From Vagococcus allomyrinae (lineage in GTDB: Bacteria; Bacillota; Bacilli; Lactobacillales; Vagococcaceae), in contig NZ_JAEEGA010000010.1 of NCBI RefSeq assembly GCF_017829975.1, forward strand, positions 73,401 to 137,400: 64,000 nucleotides of DNA. The letters are read 5' to 3'. Both the position numbers and the translations under genes were made by a program. This document shows, one piece after another, positions 46,072 through 54,574 of this stretch (position 1 is its first letter; each line of letters opens with the position of its first letter). The notes beneath the pieces are model-generated. The model was not told the origin of the DNA. It saw nothing but the letters and a program-made list of their open reading frames with translations, and did no database searches.

Positions 46072-46271
46072 TCATTTGGGAAGGAAATGCCGCAGAGTTT
46101 TATTTTAATGTGCCGGGAAGCAACCAGTTGCAGAAATTTCGGATGGTTCATCTACCTAAGGAACCTGATCCGGAAAAGCTGCTGAAAGCCTTGGATTTGT
46201 TTGCGACGATCATGCCAAAAGGCTCAAGTCGTGATTCAGTCGTGGTTGTCAATCGCACTCGCTATATCTAG
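46068..46271 (+). CDS. Small protein, DUF1659-like
   Basis: ATGA overlap with the regulator gene; GGAGGAG upstream. The 67 residues (EGNAAEFYFNVPGSNQLQKF, LLKALDLFATIMP, ending VVVVNRTRYI) fit a DUF1659-like fold less well than the protein at 43382. Its position just before a DUF2922 gene copies the first pair. Confidence 0.5.
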   Translation: MIIWEGNAAEFYFNVPGSNQLQKFRMVHLPKEPDPEKLLKALDLFATIMPKGSSRDSVVVVNRTRYI

Positions 46272-46282
46272 GAGGGAAAGAG

Positions 46283-46495
46283 ATGAAACTGTTGAAGATG
46301 TACTTTTTTAACGAAGATGGCCAGCCGACGAGCATCATTCCGCGAATTGAGCATAAAAATTTAACGGCAGAACAGGTTCGGCTGTTTATGGAACAATTGA
46401 TCGAGCTGGAATTGTTTTATCATAAGGGGCAGCAGAAATTTGCGACGATTGATAAAGCCAAGTATGTTGACACCAAGGTGACTCATTTGTTTTAA
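46283..46495 (+). CDS. DUF2922 family small protein (second copy)
   Basis: AGGAGGG site. The 70 residues match the protein at 43609 in layout: KLLKMYFFNEDGQPTSIIPR, VRLFMEQLIELELFYH, KAKYVDTKVTHLF. Last gene of the lysis module. A GC-rich hairpin (GGCCCCAT/GTGGGGCT, 46512-46535) follows. Confidence 0.7.
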   Translation: MKLLKMYFFNEDGQPTSIIPRIEHKNLTAEQVRLFMEQLIELELFYHKGQQKFATIDKAKYVDTKVTHLF

Positions 46496-46599
46496 GGGGA
46501 GCACGTTCGGGCCCCATGGCGGAAGTGTGGGGCTCTCAATGGGGGAGAGGTGGGAGATGTCATTTTACCTGAGTTTGCGTGATAGTGTTTGCTGCCAGG

Positions 46600-46782
46600 T
46601 TAGTCTCCTTTGATAAGCTTGTTTGGTTTGTTGGCTAGTTCCTGATCGGAGATAGAATCATTTAAGTCTTGACCATCATTAAAGGTAGCTCTTTGATAGT
46701 GGCCATTATCTAGTGAGACAACAAGTGGCAAATTATTGGTTTTCTCTGCCTGTCTATCAGGTGATGGAGGCACGGCGTTCAA
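46600..46782 (-). CDS. Small hypothetical frame coupled to a membrane protein gene
   Basis: A TTG-started frame of 60 residues (PPSPDRQAEKTNNLPLVVS, then NGHYQRATFNDGQDLND) overlapping the end of the membrane-protein gene by 26 bases. Composition is protein-like, but no ribosome binding site or ATG is seen. It may be a relic. Confidence 0.25.
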   Translation of the reverse strand: MNAVPPSPDRQAEKTNNLPLVVSLDNGHYQRATFNDGQDLNDSISDQELANKPNKLIKGD

Positions 46783-47035
46783 TTTCGGCTTTTACAAAGG
46801 AAACTATTAAGATGATTGAAGTTAGTAAGAAGAGGATCACTCCTAGCCACATTAGTGCGGTGCCTAAAGGATAATTTATGGCGTATTGTCGTTGGGCTTG
46901 GGCCACTTCTACCTCTGATAACAAATGGAAATCTTGAATAGGGATTAAAATGGTTTGCATAAAAAAGCCTATGACCATTGTTGGTAAGGAAAAGAGCCAT
47001 ATCCAAAATAAGGTTAGCACTGATTTTCTCTTCAT
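46757..47035 (-). CDS. Small two-helix membrane protein
   Basis: ATG 47035 with AAGAGGTG upstream is preferred over GTG 47044. The 92-residue protein has two transmembrane helices (about 5-28 and 57-80) joined by a polar loop (DFHLLSEVEVAQAQRQY). No family recognised. Confidence 0.55.
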   Translation of the reverse strand: MKRKSVLTLFWIWLFSLPTMVIGFFMQTILIPIQDFHLLSEVEVAQAQRQYAINYPLGTALMWLGVILFLLTSIILIVSFVKAEIERRASIT

Positions 47036-47374
47036 GTTTTTCACCTCTTGTTAAATAATTCGCAATAGATAATTGCCGTTGATAGGTTTTTATTAGATGA
47101 TTATATCATATGGTATTCCCGTAATAAGCACTGGAAGCATTAGAAGGATAGGTAAATTATCAAACATTACGTTATATATATAGCATTTAAATTAACCATA
47201 ATTTTATCTCCTTGTGTTTATAAACTACCGTTTTTAGCGACATTTTGTTATCGTATTGTAATATAAGTGTTTTTAAATGTGTGGTAGTATTATGTTATTA
47301 TTTAAAACGTTCTTTATTTTTAAGGAAGTGTTTTAATGTTAACAATTTTTGATTAATTTATAGGGGTGGTTATT
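47036..47374. other. AT-rich gap
   Basis: No gene seen. It should hold promoters for the two divergent flanking units. Repeated TTATTATTT-type bases only. Confidence 0.4.
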
Positions 47375-47797
47375 TTGGAGTTTTCAAGACTTTTTATCAC
47401 GTTTAATAGCGAATTTTATCGTTTTTCTAAAAATTGTGACGATGTTGCTTATATTTTATTGTTGGATACTTTTGCACCAGCGAGCTAAGATTTTGGTTTG
47501 GAAATTTTTGATGATGAATTTGAGCCAAATGATAATCATATTCGAGTGATATTTGGTTTACTGAGAGACATAACAGAGGAGGAAAGAGCCTTTTTACTCT
47601 CTTTCATGGAATCATTGCTTAGTTTTAAACCTAGCATTGATTACCGTGTTGAATACGTAGAGGTTGCAAATGAATTAGAGTTTGATTATCCAGAGGAAAA
47701 AGGGTTTGTCCAGCTAGTGAATCAGGTAAATAGTCTGTTTGATGTGACGATTCAGATCACGGATTACTCCTCATTCAATAACTTAATTCAAAACTAA
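47375..47797 (+). pseudogene. Small hypothetical gene interrupted by one stop codon
   Basis: A TTG start with AGGGGTGG upstream opens a frame (EFSRLFITFNSEFYRFSKN, LLLDTFAPAS) that meets TAA at 47486-47488 and then continues in the same frame: DFGLEIFDDEFEPNDNHI to SFNNLIQN. With the stop read through it would be 140 residues, acidic and soluble. The downstream part alone could start at TTG 47498 but has no good ribosome binding site. No family recognised. Confidence 0.55.
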
Positions 47798-47865
47798 GTA
47801 AGTTGATAGAAGTGCTAAATGTAAAAAAGTGGATAATTGATAAATAAATTTGTTAAGGAGAGCTT

Positions 47866-49680
47866 ATGGAAAAGAAAAAGGATAGCGTAATTTTGAGGAT
47901 TATTCTAACAGTGGTGGTAGGAATTGCTTGTAACTTAAATCAAGTTACAGCAGAAAGTCATGATGTTCATTCAGACTTATATGGTGAATTTTTTAATACT
48001 AGTTCAAAATTAGTGACTGATACAGATCAACAGGAACGAGCGTTGTCTTGGGTGAAAAGTATGATGCAACCACCCAAAATGGTGGGAGACGGTAGTAGTG
48101 TCACGGTTGATTCAGCCTATAGCTATGATTATGTTGGGGAAATGACTGGTAGTGTGATCTTAAGTGGGGAGCACAAACAAATCAATCGATCACACTTGAC
48201 CGTTGTGTCTCCAGATTTAATTGTCGATTCGTATCGGGGAATTGTTTCAGGCAAGTTAGAGGGGCTATCACCAGCGGAGAACTATGAAGTTCGAGCGTAC
48301 TTGTATACAGATAGCGAGTATGACCAAAGTTATTTTGTCAAACCTGCTGTTGTGAATCCTAATACTGGATCATGGTCTTTAGATTTATCAACAGTCCCCA
48401 ATTTTGCTGGATCTTGGAGGTTTAAACTACATAAGGTAGTTGATGGTTTAAGTGTGGGCGATTCGTGGACAGGTGCTTATTATTATGAGCATTTAAAGGT
48501 ACGATCTTATTCTTTAACCACGTCAGAACATTTTATAGAAGAGTGTGATCTAAATAGTGAATTAAAATGGTCATTAAAATCACAGCCCGGTGAGAAAATA
48601 ATTCGGGTGATTGACACGTCAACGGGAACAATCCTTGCAGAGTATTTTAATCCTACTAAAACTGGTTTAATTCGCTCTTATCAATACGAAGACTTTGAGC
48701 CTGAATACAACACAAGCCAAAAATATTTGAGTTTTACTTATGATCAGGCAACGACGTTGTTAGTTGCTGTTGGCGAAGATGATCGTCAGATGGCCGATCT
48801 AGCTTTAAAAGGTTTGCTGTCAGCACAGATAAAAAGTGGTGAACATCAGGGCGCATTTCTGTCTCATGTATTTCAGTTTTATAAAGGGCAAGAAAAAACA
48901 AGTATTTATACTGGTATAAATGCCTTCGCGTCCTATTCTCTAATGCGATATTATGAAAAATATGGAAATCAAAATGATCTATTAGGAGCGCTGAAGGCTA
49001 ACCTTGAGTTTATCGAAGGCCGAAAAATAGTGTCTGGTAATGGACGTAATTTATATAAAGGTGGGCTCAGTTATGATGACTCTTCCCAAACATATAAAGA
49101 GATCGACTGGTCCTCAACAGAGCATAATACAGATTTGTGGCACGTATTTGAGCGAGTTGGTCGATCTGTTGATTCATCCTATTTAACGAAAGCGAATGAT
49201 CTAGAAAAATCAATTATGACGAATCTCTGGAATATAAAAGAGAACCGGTTTAATCAAGGCTTAAACGACGATGCTCAAGCACTTGACACAAACAGTTGGG
49301 GATCTATTTTTCTGAACGGTGTAGGTGAATATGAAAAAGCTAAATTGGCATTAGCTGAAACTGATAATTTCGTTGTGACAGAACAAGGTACAACTGGCTA
49401 TTTTGCTTATCTTAACACAAACTCGCCAAGAACAATCTGGTATGAAGGCACTTTCGGCGTTGCGCTTGCTCAAAACGTTGCTGGAAATAAACGCAAAAGC
49501 TTAGATATCATAAATAATGCTTATCAAAAACAAGCGGCTGATGGGGCTTGGCGTTATACCTTGAACGAGGATTCTACTAATGAAATGTCCCATTCGAAGT
49601 CTGTTGCTTCGACTAATTGGTATTTATTAGTTTCAAAATATCCTAATATCATCTGGTCAGAATGTCGAGTGATTAACTAG
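47866..49680 (+). CDS. Secreted protein with beta-rich N-terminus and six-hairpin-like C-terminal barrel
   Basis: AAGGAGAG site. The 604-residue precursor has a signal peptide (IILTVVVGIACNLNQVTA). Residues 60-280 are beta-rich (GEMTGSVILSGEHKQI, SAENYEVRAYLY). Residues 290-600 read as repeated helical hairpins of a glycosidase-like alpha-barrel: YDQATTLLVAVGEDDRQ, IYTGINAFASYSLMRYYEK, WSSTEHNTDLWHVFERV, TIWYEGTFGVALAQ. No anchor motif, so it is released. A polysaccharide-degrading role is inferred from fold-like features only. Confidence 0.55.
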   Translation: MEKKKDSVILRIILTVVVGIACNLNQVTAESHDVHSDLYGEFFNTSSKLVTDTDQQERALSWVKSMMQPPKMVGDGSSVTVDSAYSYDYVGEMTGSVILSGEHKQINRSHLTVVSPDLIVDSYRGIVSGKLEGLSPAENYEVRAYLYTDSEYDQSYFVKPAVVNPNTGSWSLDLSTVPNFAGSWRFKLHKVVDGLSVGDSWTGAYYYEHLKVRSYSLTTSEHFIEECDLNSELKWSLKSQPGEKIIRVIDTSTGTILAEYFNPTKTGLIRSYQYEDFEPEYNTSQKYLSFTYDQATTLLVAVGEDDRQMADLALKGLLSAQIKSGEHQGAFLSHVFQFYKGQEKTSIYTGINAFASYSLMRYYEKYGNQNDLLGALKANLEFIEGRKIVSGNGRNLYKGGLSYDDSSQTYKEIDWSSTEHNTDLWHVFERVGRSVDSSYLTKANDLEKSIMTNLWNIKENRFNQGLNDDAQALDTNSWGSIFLNGVGEYEKAKLALAETDNFVVTEQGTTGYFAYLNTNSPRTIWYEGTFGVALAQNVAGNKRKSLDIINNAYQKQAADGAWRYTLNEDSTNEMSHSKSVASTNWYLLVSKYPNIIWSECRVIN

Positions 49681-49751
49681 TCTTAACCGAATCACTTTGT
49701 AAGGGTTAGAGAACAAGCTTCTTATATCTGATTTGGTAAAGGCTCAAAGAC

Positions 49752-49790
49752 ATGAGGGAGAATTCTATTCAGAGTTCTCTCTCATTTTTT
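49752..49790 (+). terminator. Terminator after the secreted barrel protein
   Basis: ATGAGGGAGAATTCT pairs with AGAGTTCTCTCTCAT (imperfect) and is followed by TTTTT. Convergent with the LysR gene. Confidence 0.75.
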
Positions 49791-49817
49791 GTTTGGCTTT
49801 TATGGCCGCCTTGTACC

Positions 49818-50690
49818 TCACAGAGTAGCGCCATTTAATGTCTCTAAAAAAAGTGAAGCCGCTTTTGAGAAAATTTGATTTCTTTTCCAAATCACATTAA
49901 CATTGACAGCTAACCTAGGGGAAAGAGGGATAAACACTAAACCACTTTCCTTGGTATTGATAATCCCATCAAGGCAGAGTGCAGCGGTATTTCCCTCTTT
50001 GATTAGCAGAGAAGCATTGTATAACAGATTATAGGTTCCAACGACATTAAAGTTTCCTAAATTCCCTCCAAACCAATTGGTGAGCTGATTATCCACTAGA
50101 GATTGACTGGAAATGACTAGGGGAATAGCGACTAAATCTGAAGGTGCAATGACTTGATTTTTAGCTAACTGATGATGCTCGTTGACTAAAATCCCCCAAT
50201 TATCTGGAGTGGGAAGTTTAAAATGGTCATAGAGATTTTTTTCAACCGGATCGATAACGACGCCAAAGTCTAGAAGACCTTTATCAAGTTTGTCCTTGAT
50301 ATCATCAGCGTTGCCACTATGCAAGTGCACATTAATATCTGGATATTTTTCGATTAAGTTATTTAAGATCTGTGAGATGTAGTGGAAAGCTTGTGTTTCC
50401 CCACTGCCAATCATGATATTACCGCCTATCACGTCATTTTTCTGTAAATTAGAAGTGGTTGTGCTTACTAAAGAAAAGATCTCTTTGCCGCGATTTTGTA
50501 GATAGATCCCCTCATCTGTTAAGGTTATCTGCCGATTTCCCCGCTGAAAAAGTTGGACCCCCAGTTCATCTTCTAAATCTTTCAGTTGTTTGGATAAAGT
50601 TGGCTGGGACACGTGCAGAACTTCTGCGGCTTTGCTGATGGTCTTTTCTTGAGCAACTGTTAAAAAGTAATGAAGTACTCGCAGTTCCAT
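49818..50690 (-). CDS. LysR family transcriptional regulator
   Basis: GGAGGGATTTT upstream. The 290-residue protein opens with the LysR helix-turn-helix (MELRVLHYFLTVAQEKTISK, EVLHVSQPTLSKQLKDLE). The periplasmic-binding-like effector domain follows (GGNIMIGSGETQAFHY to GLVFIPLSP). Divergent from the acetyltransferase gene, its probable target, with a LysR box between them. Confidence 0.9.
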   Translation of the reverse strand: MELRVLHYFLTVAQEKTISKAAEVLHVSQPTLSKQLKDLEDELGVQLFQRGNRQITLTDEGIYLQNRGKEIFSLVSTTTSNLQKNDVIGGNIMIGSGETQAFHYISQILNNLIEKYPDINVHLHSGNADDIKDKLDKGLLDFGVVIDPVEKNLYDHFKLPTPDNWGILVNEHHQLAKNQVIAPSDLVAIPLVISSQSLVDNQLTNWFGGNLGNFNVVGTYNLLYNASLLIKEGNTAALCLDGIINTKESGLVFIPLSPRLAVNVNVIWKRNQIFSKAASLFLETLNGATL

Positions 50691-50702
50691 AAAATCCCTC
50701 CT

Positions 50703-50717
50703 ATAACTAAAAGTTAT
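50703..50717. promoter_or_regulatory. LysR-type binding box
   Basis: ATAACTAAAAGTTAT is a perfect 15-base palindrome of T-N11-A type, 13 bases upstream of the LysR start and 83 bases before the divergent gene; a TATAAT box lies at 50764-50769. Confidence 0.6.
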
Positions 50718-50799
50718 GTCTAGTTATTCTGTATAAGTATTATTCATTCCTAGTATACCTGAGTATAATGGAGTCATCAAATGGAACAGGGGTGATTGG

Positions 50800-51378
50800 A
50801 TGACTAAACGTGGGTTGATCGATCGTTTACAAGCAAAAGAAATACTGGCCGATTCGGCATTATTTAAGGAGATTCATTTGGTCAAGGAACAGAATGACCG
50901 ATTGGTGGCCGAATTAAATTCCGGCTATCATAGTCCTAAAGAAGGATTAGGCCTATTGGAAAAAATAACGGGTAGCCAAATTGATGAATCAGTCACGGTC
51001 TCTTTGCCTTTTTATACGGATTTTGGGAGACATATTACCTTTGGAAAAGATATTTTTGTTAATCAAAATGTGACCTTTGTTGACTTAGGGGGAATTACCA
51101 TCGAAGATAATGTCTTGATTGGTCCAATGAGTCGGCTGATTGCCGTTAATCATTTGACAGCTCCCGCTAAACGGCGAGGAATGTTGGTTAGTCCAGTCTT
51201 AGTCAAGAGGAATGTCTGGATTGGGGCAAATGTCACCATTTTACCAGGCGTGACCATCGGCGAAAATGCGATTGTCGCAGCGGATTCAACTGTTACTAAA
51301 GATGTCCCCAAAAATGTGATTGTGGCCGGTTCTCCTGCTAAAGTGCTAAAACTAATTGAGTCAGAGGATCAGCTTTAA
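50800..51378 (+). CDS. Maltose/galactoside O-acetyltransferase-like protein
   Basis: CAGGGGTGA site. The 192-residue protein has the left-handed beta-helix hexapeptide repeats (HITFGKDIFVNQNVTFVDLGG, VLIGPMSRLIAVNH, VWIGANVTILPGVTIGENAI, VVAGSPAKVLK) of sugar O-acetyltransferases. It moves acetyl from acetyl-CoA to a sugar or similar acceptor as a trimer. Normal length. The catalytic His is likely in AVNH. Confidence 0.85.
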   Translation: MTKRGLIDRLQAKEILADSALFKEIHLVKEQNDRLVAELNSGYHSPKEGLGLLEKITGSQIDESVTVSLPFYTDFGRHITFGKDIFVNQNVTFVDLGGITIEDNVLIGPMSRLIAVNHLTAPAKRRGMLVSPVLVKRNVWIGANVTILPGVTIGENAIVAADSTVTKDVPKNVIVAGSPAKVLKLIESEDQL

Positions 51379-51734
51379 AGCATAGCCTAATGGAAAAAGA
51401 TATCGTTATGATAGGTGTCCTCTCAGGTAATGGTGAAGCCATCACTAATAGCCCTAGTCACTAGTTGGAGTGATGACTATCAAAAGGCAGAGCCAATAAT
51501 TATGAAGTCACTTGACTCCATAATTATTGGCTCTGTATCTTTGTGTCGATTTTTTTATTTTAAATTAATTTTTCTTGTTCACCTCTAGAGCAATGGCTTG
51601 TTTGGTCTAAGGGTTTAGTATTTCTTTATTATTCTCCACTTAACCGTTCTAGTAGAAAGTTACTCGAGTGAGCATGTTGTCAAACTAAACTGATTGTCCA
51701 AAAAAATTTGCTGATCTACGTAAAAGTCATTGGT
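51379..51734. other. Gap between convergent genes
   Basis: Holds one strong terminator and no visible gene. Confidence 0.5.
51489..51534. terminator. Strong bidirectional terminator
   Basis: AGAGCCAATAATTATG pairs perfectly with CATAATTATTGGCTCT around a 14-base loop. Confidence 0.85.
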
Positions 51735-53207
51735 TTATCCAGGTTGATTTGGCAGAGGATTTAATTTAAAATAACAGTCATTTAATTTTTTGAAGTCCTC
51801 TTTAGTGGGAAACAAATCAATCGTAATAATGCAAACGTCGTCGTGATTTAAGTTTGAAAGGTTTGTTACAACAACGTCAAACTGGCTAAACTGTTCAAAA
51901 GCATCTTCGAGGTCATTCGTCATGATCGAATAAAATTCAAAGTGTCCAACATCTGTATGTTCCAAAAAATTTCGAATGAATTGAGTGTGTTCAATATCTA
52001 GGTTCATAAATACACCGACTTTGGAAACCGGTTGATGCCCGTAGAATTGATTATACATTCCTTCCAAATGGGTGGTCAGGTAATAAAGAAAGCGTGAAAC
52101 ATCCTTTTTACCAAAGTTTTTAAAATGTTTAAGAATCAGTGAACTGTTTTCCTCGTAAAAATAAGCCAAAACGGAAGAGCGTTTTTTTATGTTATCGATA
52201 AAAATTTTTTCTCTGTCATAAAGTAAATAATTATCGCCAATCATTAAGGCGTGTAGATTAAATATTTCTAAAGTAAAGGCTCCAGTATTTGTCGTTAAAT
52301 CAAAACCAAATTTTTCTGTCGCGATTTTTAAGTATTGATCAATATCGTTTAATAATTGAGCTTTATCTGGGCTATTCTGAGCGATTTCTAGTGCGTGTTC
52401 GTAGCTAAAAGCAAATTGTCTGTAGATAAAAGGGAAAAAGAGTTGTTTTAAATTTGCTTCATTAAGTTCGATTTTAAAGGTGTTTTCAAAAGACTTTTTG
52501 AAGTAGATATCATTCAAAAAATCGGTTGAGTAATGGGGGATAGCGGTTGTTTTATCTAAGGTACGCAGGTGATTTTTTTGCATTCTCACCAGTGAAATTA
52601 AAAGATTTAACTGTAAAAATTTTAGATCTGGTAAATTATTAAATTGTTGTCGGTCCCGTAATGAATAGTCAATCAGTTTATTTAATAATTGTTGTTCAAC
52701 TTTACTGAAAGGGTAGTTGCTTTTAGGGTATTTTTCTCTAAAAAAATTAATCATGACGTTTGAAATAGAGCGCTCATCGCCAACAAGCTGAAGGGGGTCT
52801 GTTTTAATACTAAAATGATATTGCTTAGTGTGGGCGTTTATTTCTTTAATAATTCGTCGAAGTGTGGAGACACTTGTAAAAAGAGCTTCCGCATAATCTT
52901 CTAATCGTTCTTCTTTTTCAAAAAAAATCATTTCAAGAAATGAGTATTCAAGACTGTTACTCAGTATGCAGGAATATAAATAATCCCGATTAATATCCAA
53001 TGGATACTCTAAACTAAACCCATGTTGAGATGTCACTATTGACATTGGTTCAATAAATACATTGATGGCGTCAAAATCTTCGCGAATTGTATGTCGCGAA
53101 TTATTTAACATAGTCATTAGAGAGGTTAGGGTAGTTAATTTATTGTCAAATAGAACTTCAAGGATTTTGAGATAACGGCGATCTTGTTTAGAAAGTAAGT
53201 TAATCAT
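51735..53207 (-). CDS. Mga-like regulator
   Basis: AGTGAAGA-type site. The 490-residue protein has two N-terminal helix-turn-helix regions (LTSLMTMLNNSRHTIREDF near 30; LFTSVSTLRRIIKEINAH near 110), a long helical PRD-like middle and a C-terminal IIB-like fold without the phosphorylated Cys (KVGVFMNLDIEHTQFIRNFL). This is the layout of Mga/AtxA-type regulators of surface genes. It is divergent from the WxL locus and likely controls it. Confidence 0.8.
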   Translation of the reverse strand: MINLLSKQDRRYLKILEVLFDNKLTTLTSLMTMLNNSRHTIREDFDAINVFIEPMSIVTSQHGFSLEYPLDINRDYLYSCILSNSLEYSFLEMIFFEKEERLEDYAEALFTSVSTLRRIIKEINAHTKQYHFSIKTDPLQLVGDERSISNVMINFFREKYPKSNYPFSKVEQQLLNKLIDYSLRDRQQFNNLPDLKFLQLNLLISLVRMQKNHLRTLDKTTAIPHYSTDFLNDIYFKKSFENTFKIELNEANLKQLFFPFIYRQFAFSYEHALEIAQNSPDKAQLLNDIDQYLKIATEKFGFDLTTNTGAFTLEIFNLHALMIGDNYLLYDREKIFIDNIKKRSSVLAYFYEENSSLILKHFKNFGKKDVSRFLYYLTTHLEGMYNQFYGHQPVSKVGVFMNLDIEHTQFIRNFLEHTDVGHFEFYSIMTNDLEDAFEQFSQFDVVVTNLSNLNHDDVCIITIDLFPTKEDFKKLNDCYFKLNPLPNQPG

Positions 53208-53498
53208 TTATCTTCACTCCATTTTTCAATAGTTTGTTTATAAGAAAATTAAAACATCATCATAGCACAAATGCAATTTTGTAGTTTAGAATTGTCTTTT
53301 TTTTTTGAAAAATAATGGATATCGAACGAAAAAAAACCAAAGTTGTGCCCGACAAATCAGGATTTTTTCAAAAAATGTACATCTATGTCTAATTTTAGAA
53401 CGGCGAAACTTTTAAGAATAAAATACACTAGTGTTATAAGTTTTCGAACAAGCGAAAATGAAAAAAGTAAAAAATTAAGCGAAGGATGGTGATCAGGC

Positions 53499-54017
53499 AT
53501 GAAGGTCTATTTTAATATTGATTTAGAGTTTTCTAGTTTAAATGAGATGATAAAAGACTTAAGTAAGCTTAATAATGAAAACAATGCATATTTGAAAATA
53601 GGATGCCTGAACGAGAAAGAGAACCTTGCCCAGTTGTTAAGTTTTGTTGAAGGCAGTGCTGAAGTTTATTTTTATAACTATCAATCACTGCAATTAACAC
53701 TTTCAGAATTTAATCGAGTAAAGGCTAAGCTAGAAGCTATGGGGGTCACAATTATTTTTTTGGATGAAGAGAACAATTTTTATAATCAATTAGTTTTTAT
53801 TATGAATATTGAGCAACGGATCATTTCTGCTCGTAGAATCGAGTCGGTGAAAGAGGCACGAAAAAAGGGGAAAATTATCGGTCGACCAAGTCTAGAATCA
53901 GAACTTCAGGAAAAAATTCATTGTTTATATAAGGAAAATAAAATGTCAATGCGTGAAATAGCTACGACATGTAATGTATCTTTAGGGACCGTCCATAAGT
54001 ATGTTTATAGAAAGTGA
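53499..54017 (+). CDS. Resolvase-derived regulator without catalytic domain
   Basis: The 172-residue protein ends in a serine-recombinase linker and helix-turn-helix: RRIESVKEARKKGKIIGRPS, then KENKMSMREIATTCNVSLGT. The middle (KAKLEAMGVTIIFLDEENNF) keeps the end of a resolvase catalytic fold. The N-terminal 60 residues lack the catalytic Ser/Arg pattern (YxRVSTxxQ). It should bind DNA but not recombine. First gene of the WxL cluster, so I infer a transcription factor for it. Confidence 0.65.
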   Translation: MKVYFNIDLEFSSLNEMIKDLSKLNNENNAYLKIGCLNEKENLAQLLSFVEGSAEVYFYNYQSLQLTLSEFNRVKAKLEAMGVTIIFLDEENNFYNQLVFIMNIEQRIISARRIESVKEARKKGKIIGRPSLESELQEKIHCLYKENKMSMREIATTCNVSLGTVHKYVYRK

Positions 54018-54070
54018 AGTGCGGGCCGAATGTCATTTAGAAATGTTCAATTTAAATTAGGAGTGTGCGG

Positions 54071-54574
54071 ATGAAAGAAGTAATAAATGGTAACAAACAA
54101 AGGCTATTGAGAATGGTTGGAGAGGTTGTTGTGATTGGCCTGTGGCTAGTCTATTTTATGAAATTCAGTCGATTCTACGACAAAGTGGAGCTACTGATTA
54201 GTGATAAGCAACCTCTAATCAATAAATTATTGATTTTTGTGACATATTCTCCTAAAGATTCATTTACTTATTTTACTATTGGTGGTCTTCTGGTCTTCCT
54301 ATTAGTGTTGTTAATCATGCTAAGTTATGTAAATAAATCGGGACCCAAAAAGGTTTTGTTTTGGTTGACGACGATAGTGAATGTCGGGCTAATAGTAGGT
54401 CTTTGTAAGCCAATGGTCTATCCATTGTATATTATCTTTGTCTTGGGATCAGTGTTAGTTCTTTACACGATTGTCATCTTTACCAGGGAAGTTGAGTTTG
54501 ATGAAGATAATTACGAGGTAGATGAAGAAGAAAGTAATGAGGGAAAGAATGAGAAGAAAACAAATGATGAGTAA
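54071..54574 (+). CDS. Membrane protein of the WxL locus
   Basis: ATG 54071 with AGGAG seven or more bases upstream. The 167-residue protein has four hydrophobic helices (about 15-30, 65-87, 97-115, 120-142) and an acidic tail (FDEDNYEVDEEESNEGK). No family recognised. It overlaps the next start, so the genes are coupled. Confidence 0.6.
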   Translation: MKEVINGNKQRLLRMVGEVVVIGLWLVYFMKFSRFYDKVELLISDKQPLINKLLIFVTYSPKDSFTYFTIGGLLVFLLVLLIMLSYVNKSGPKKVLFWLTTIVNVGLIVGLCKPMVYPLYIIFVLGSVLVLYTIVIFTREVEFDEDNYEVDEEESNEGKNEKKTNDE

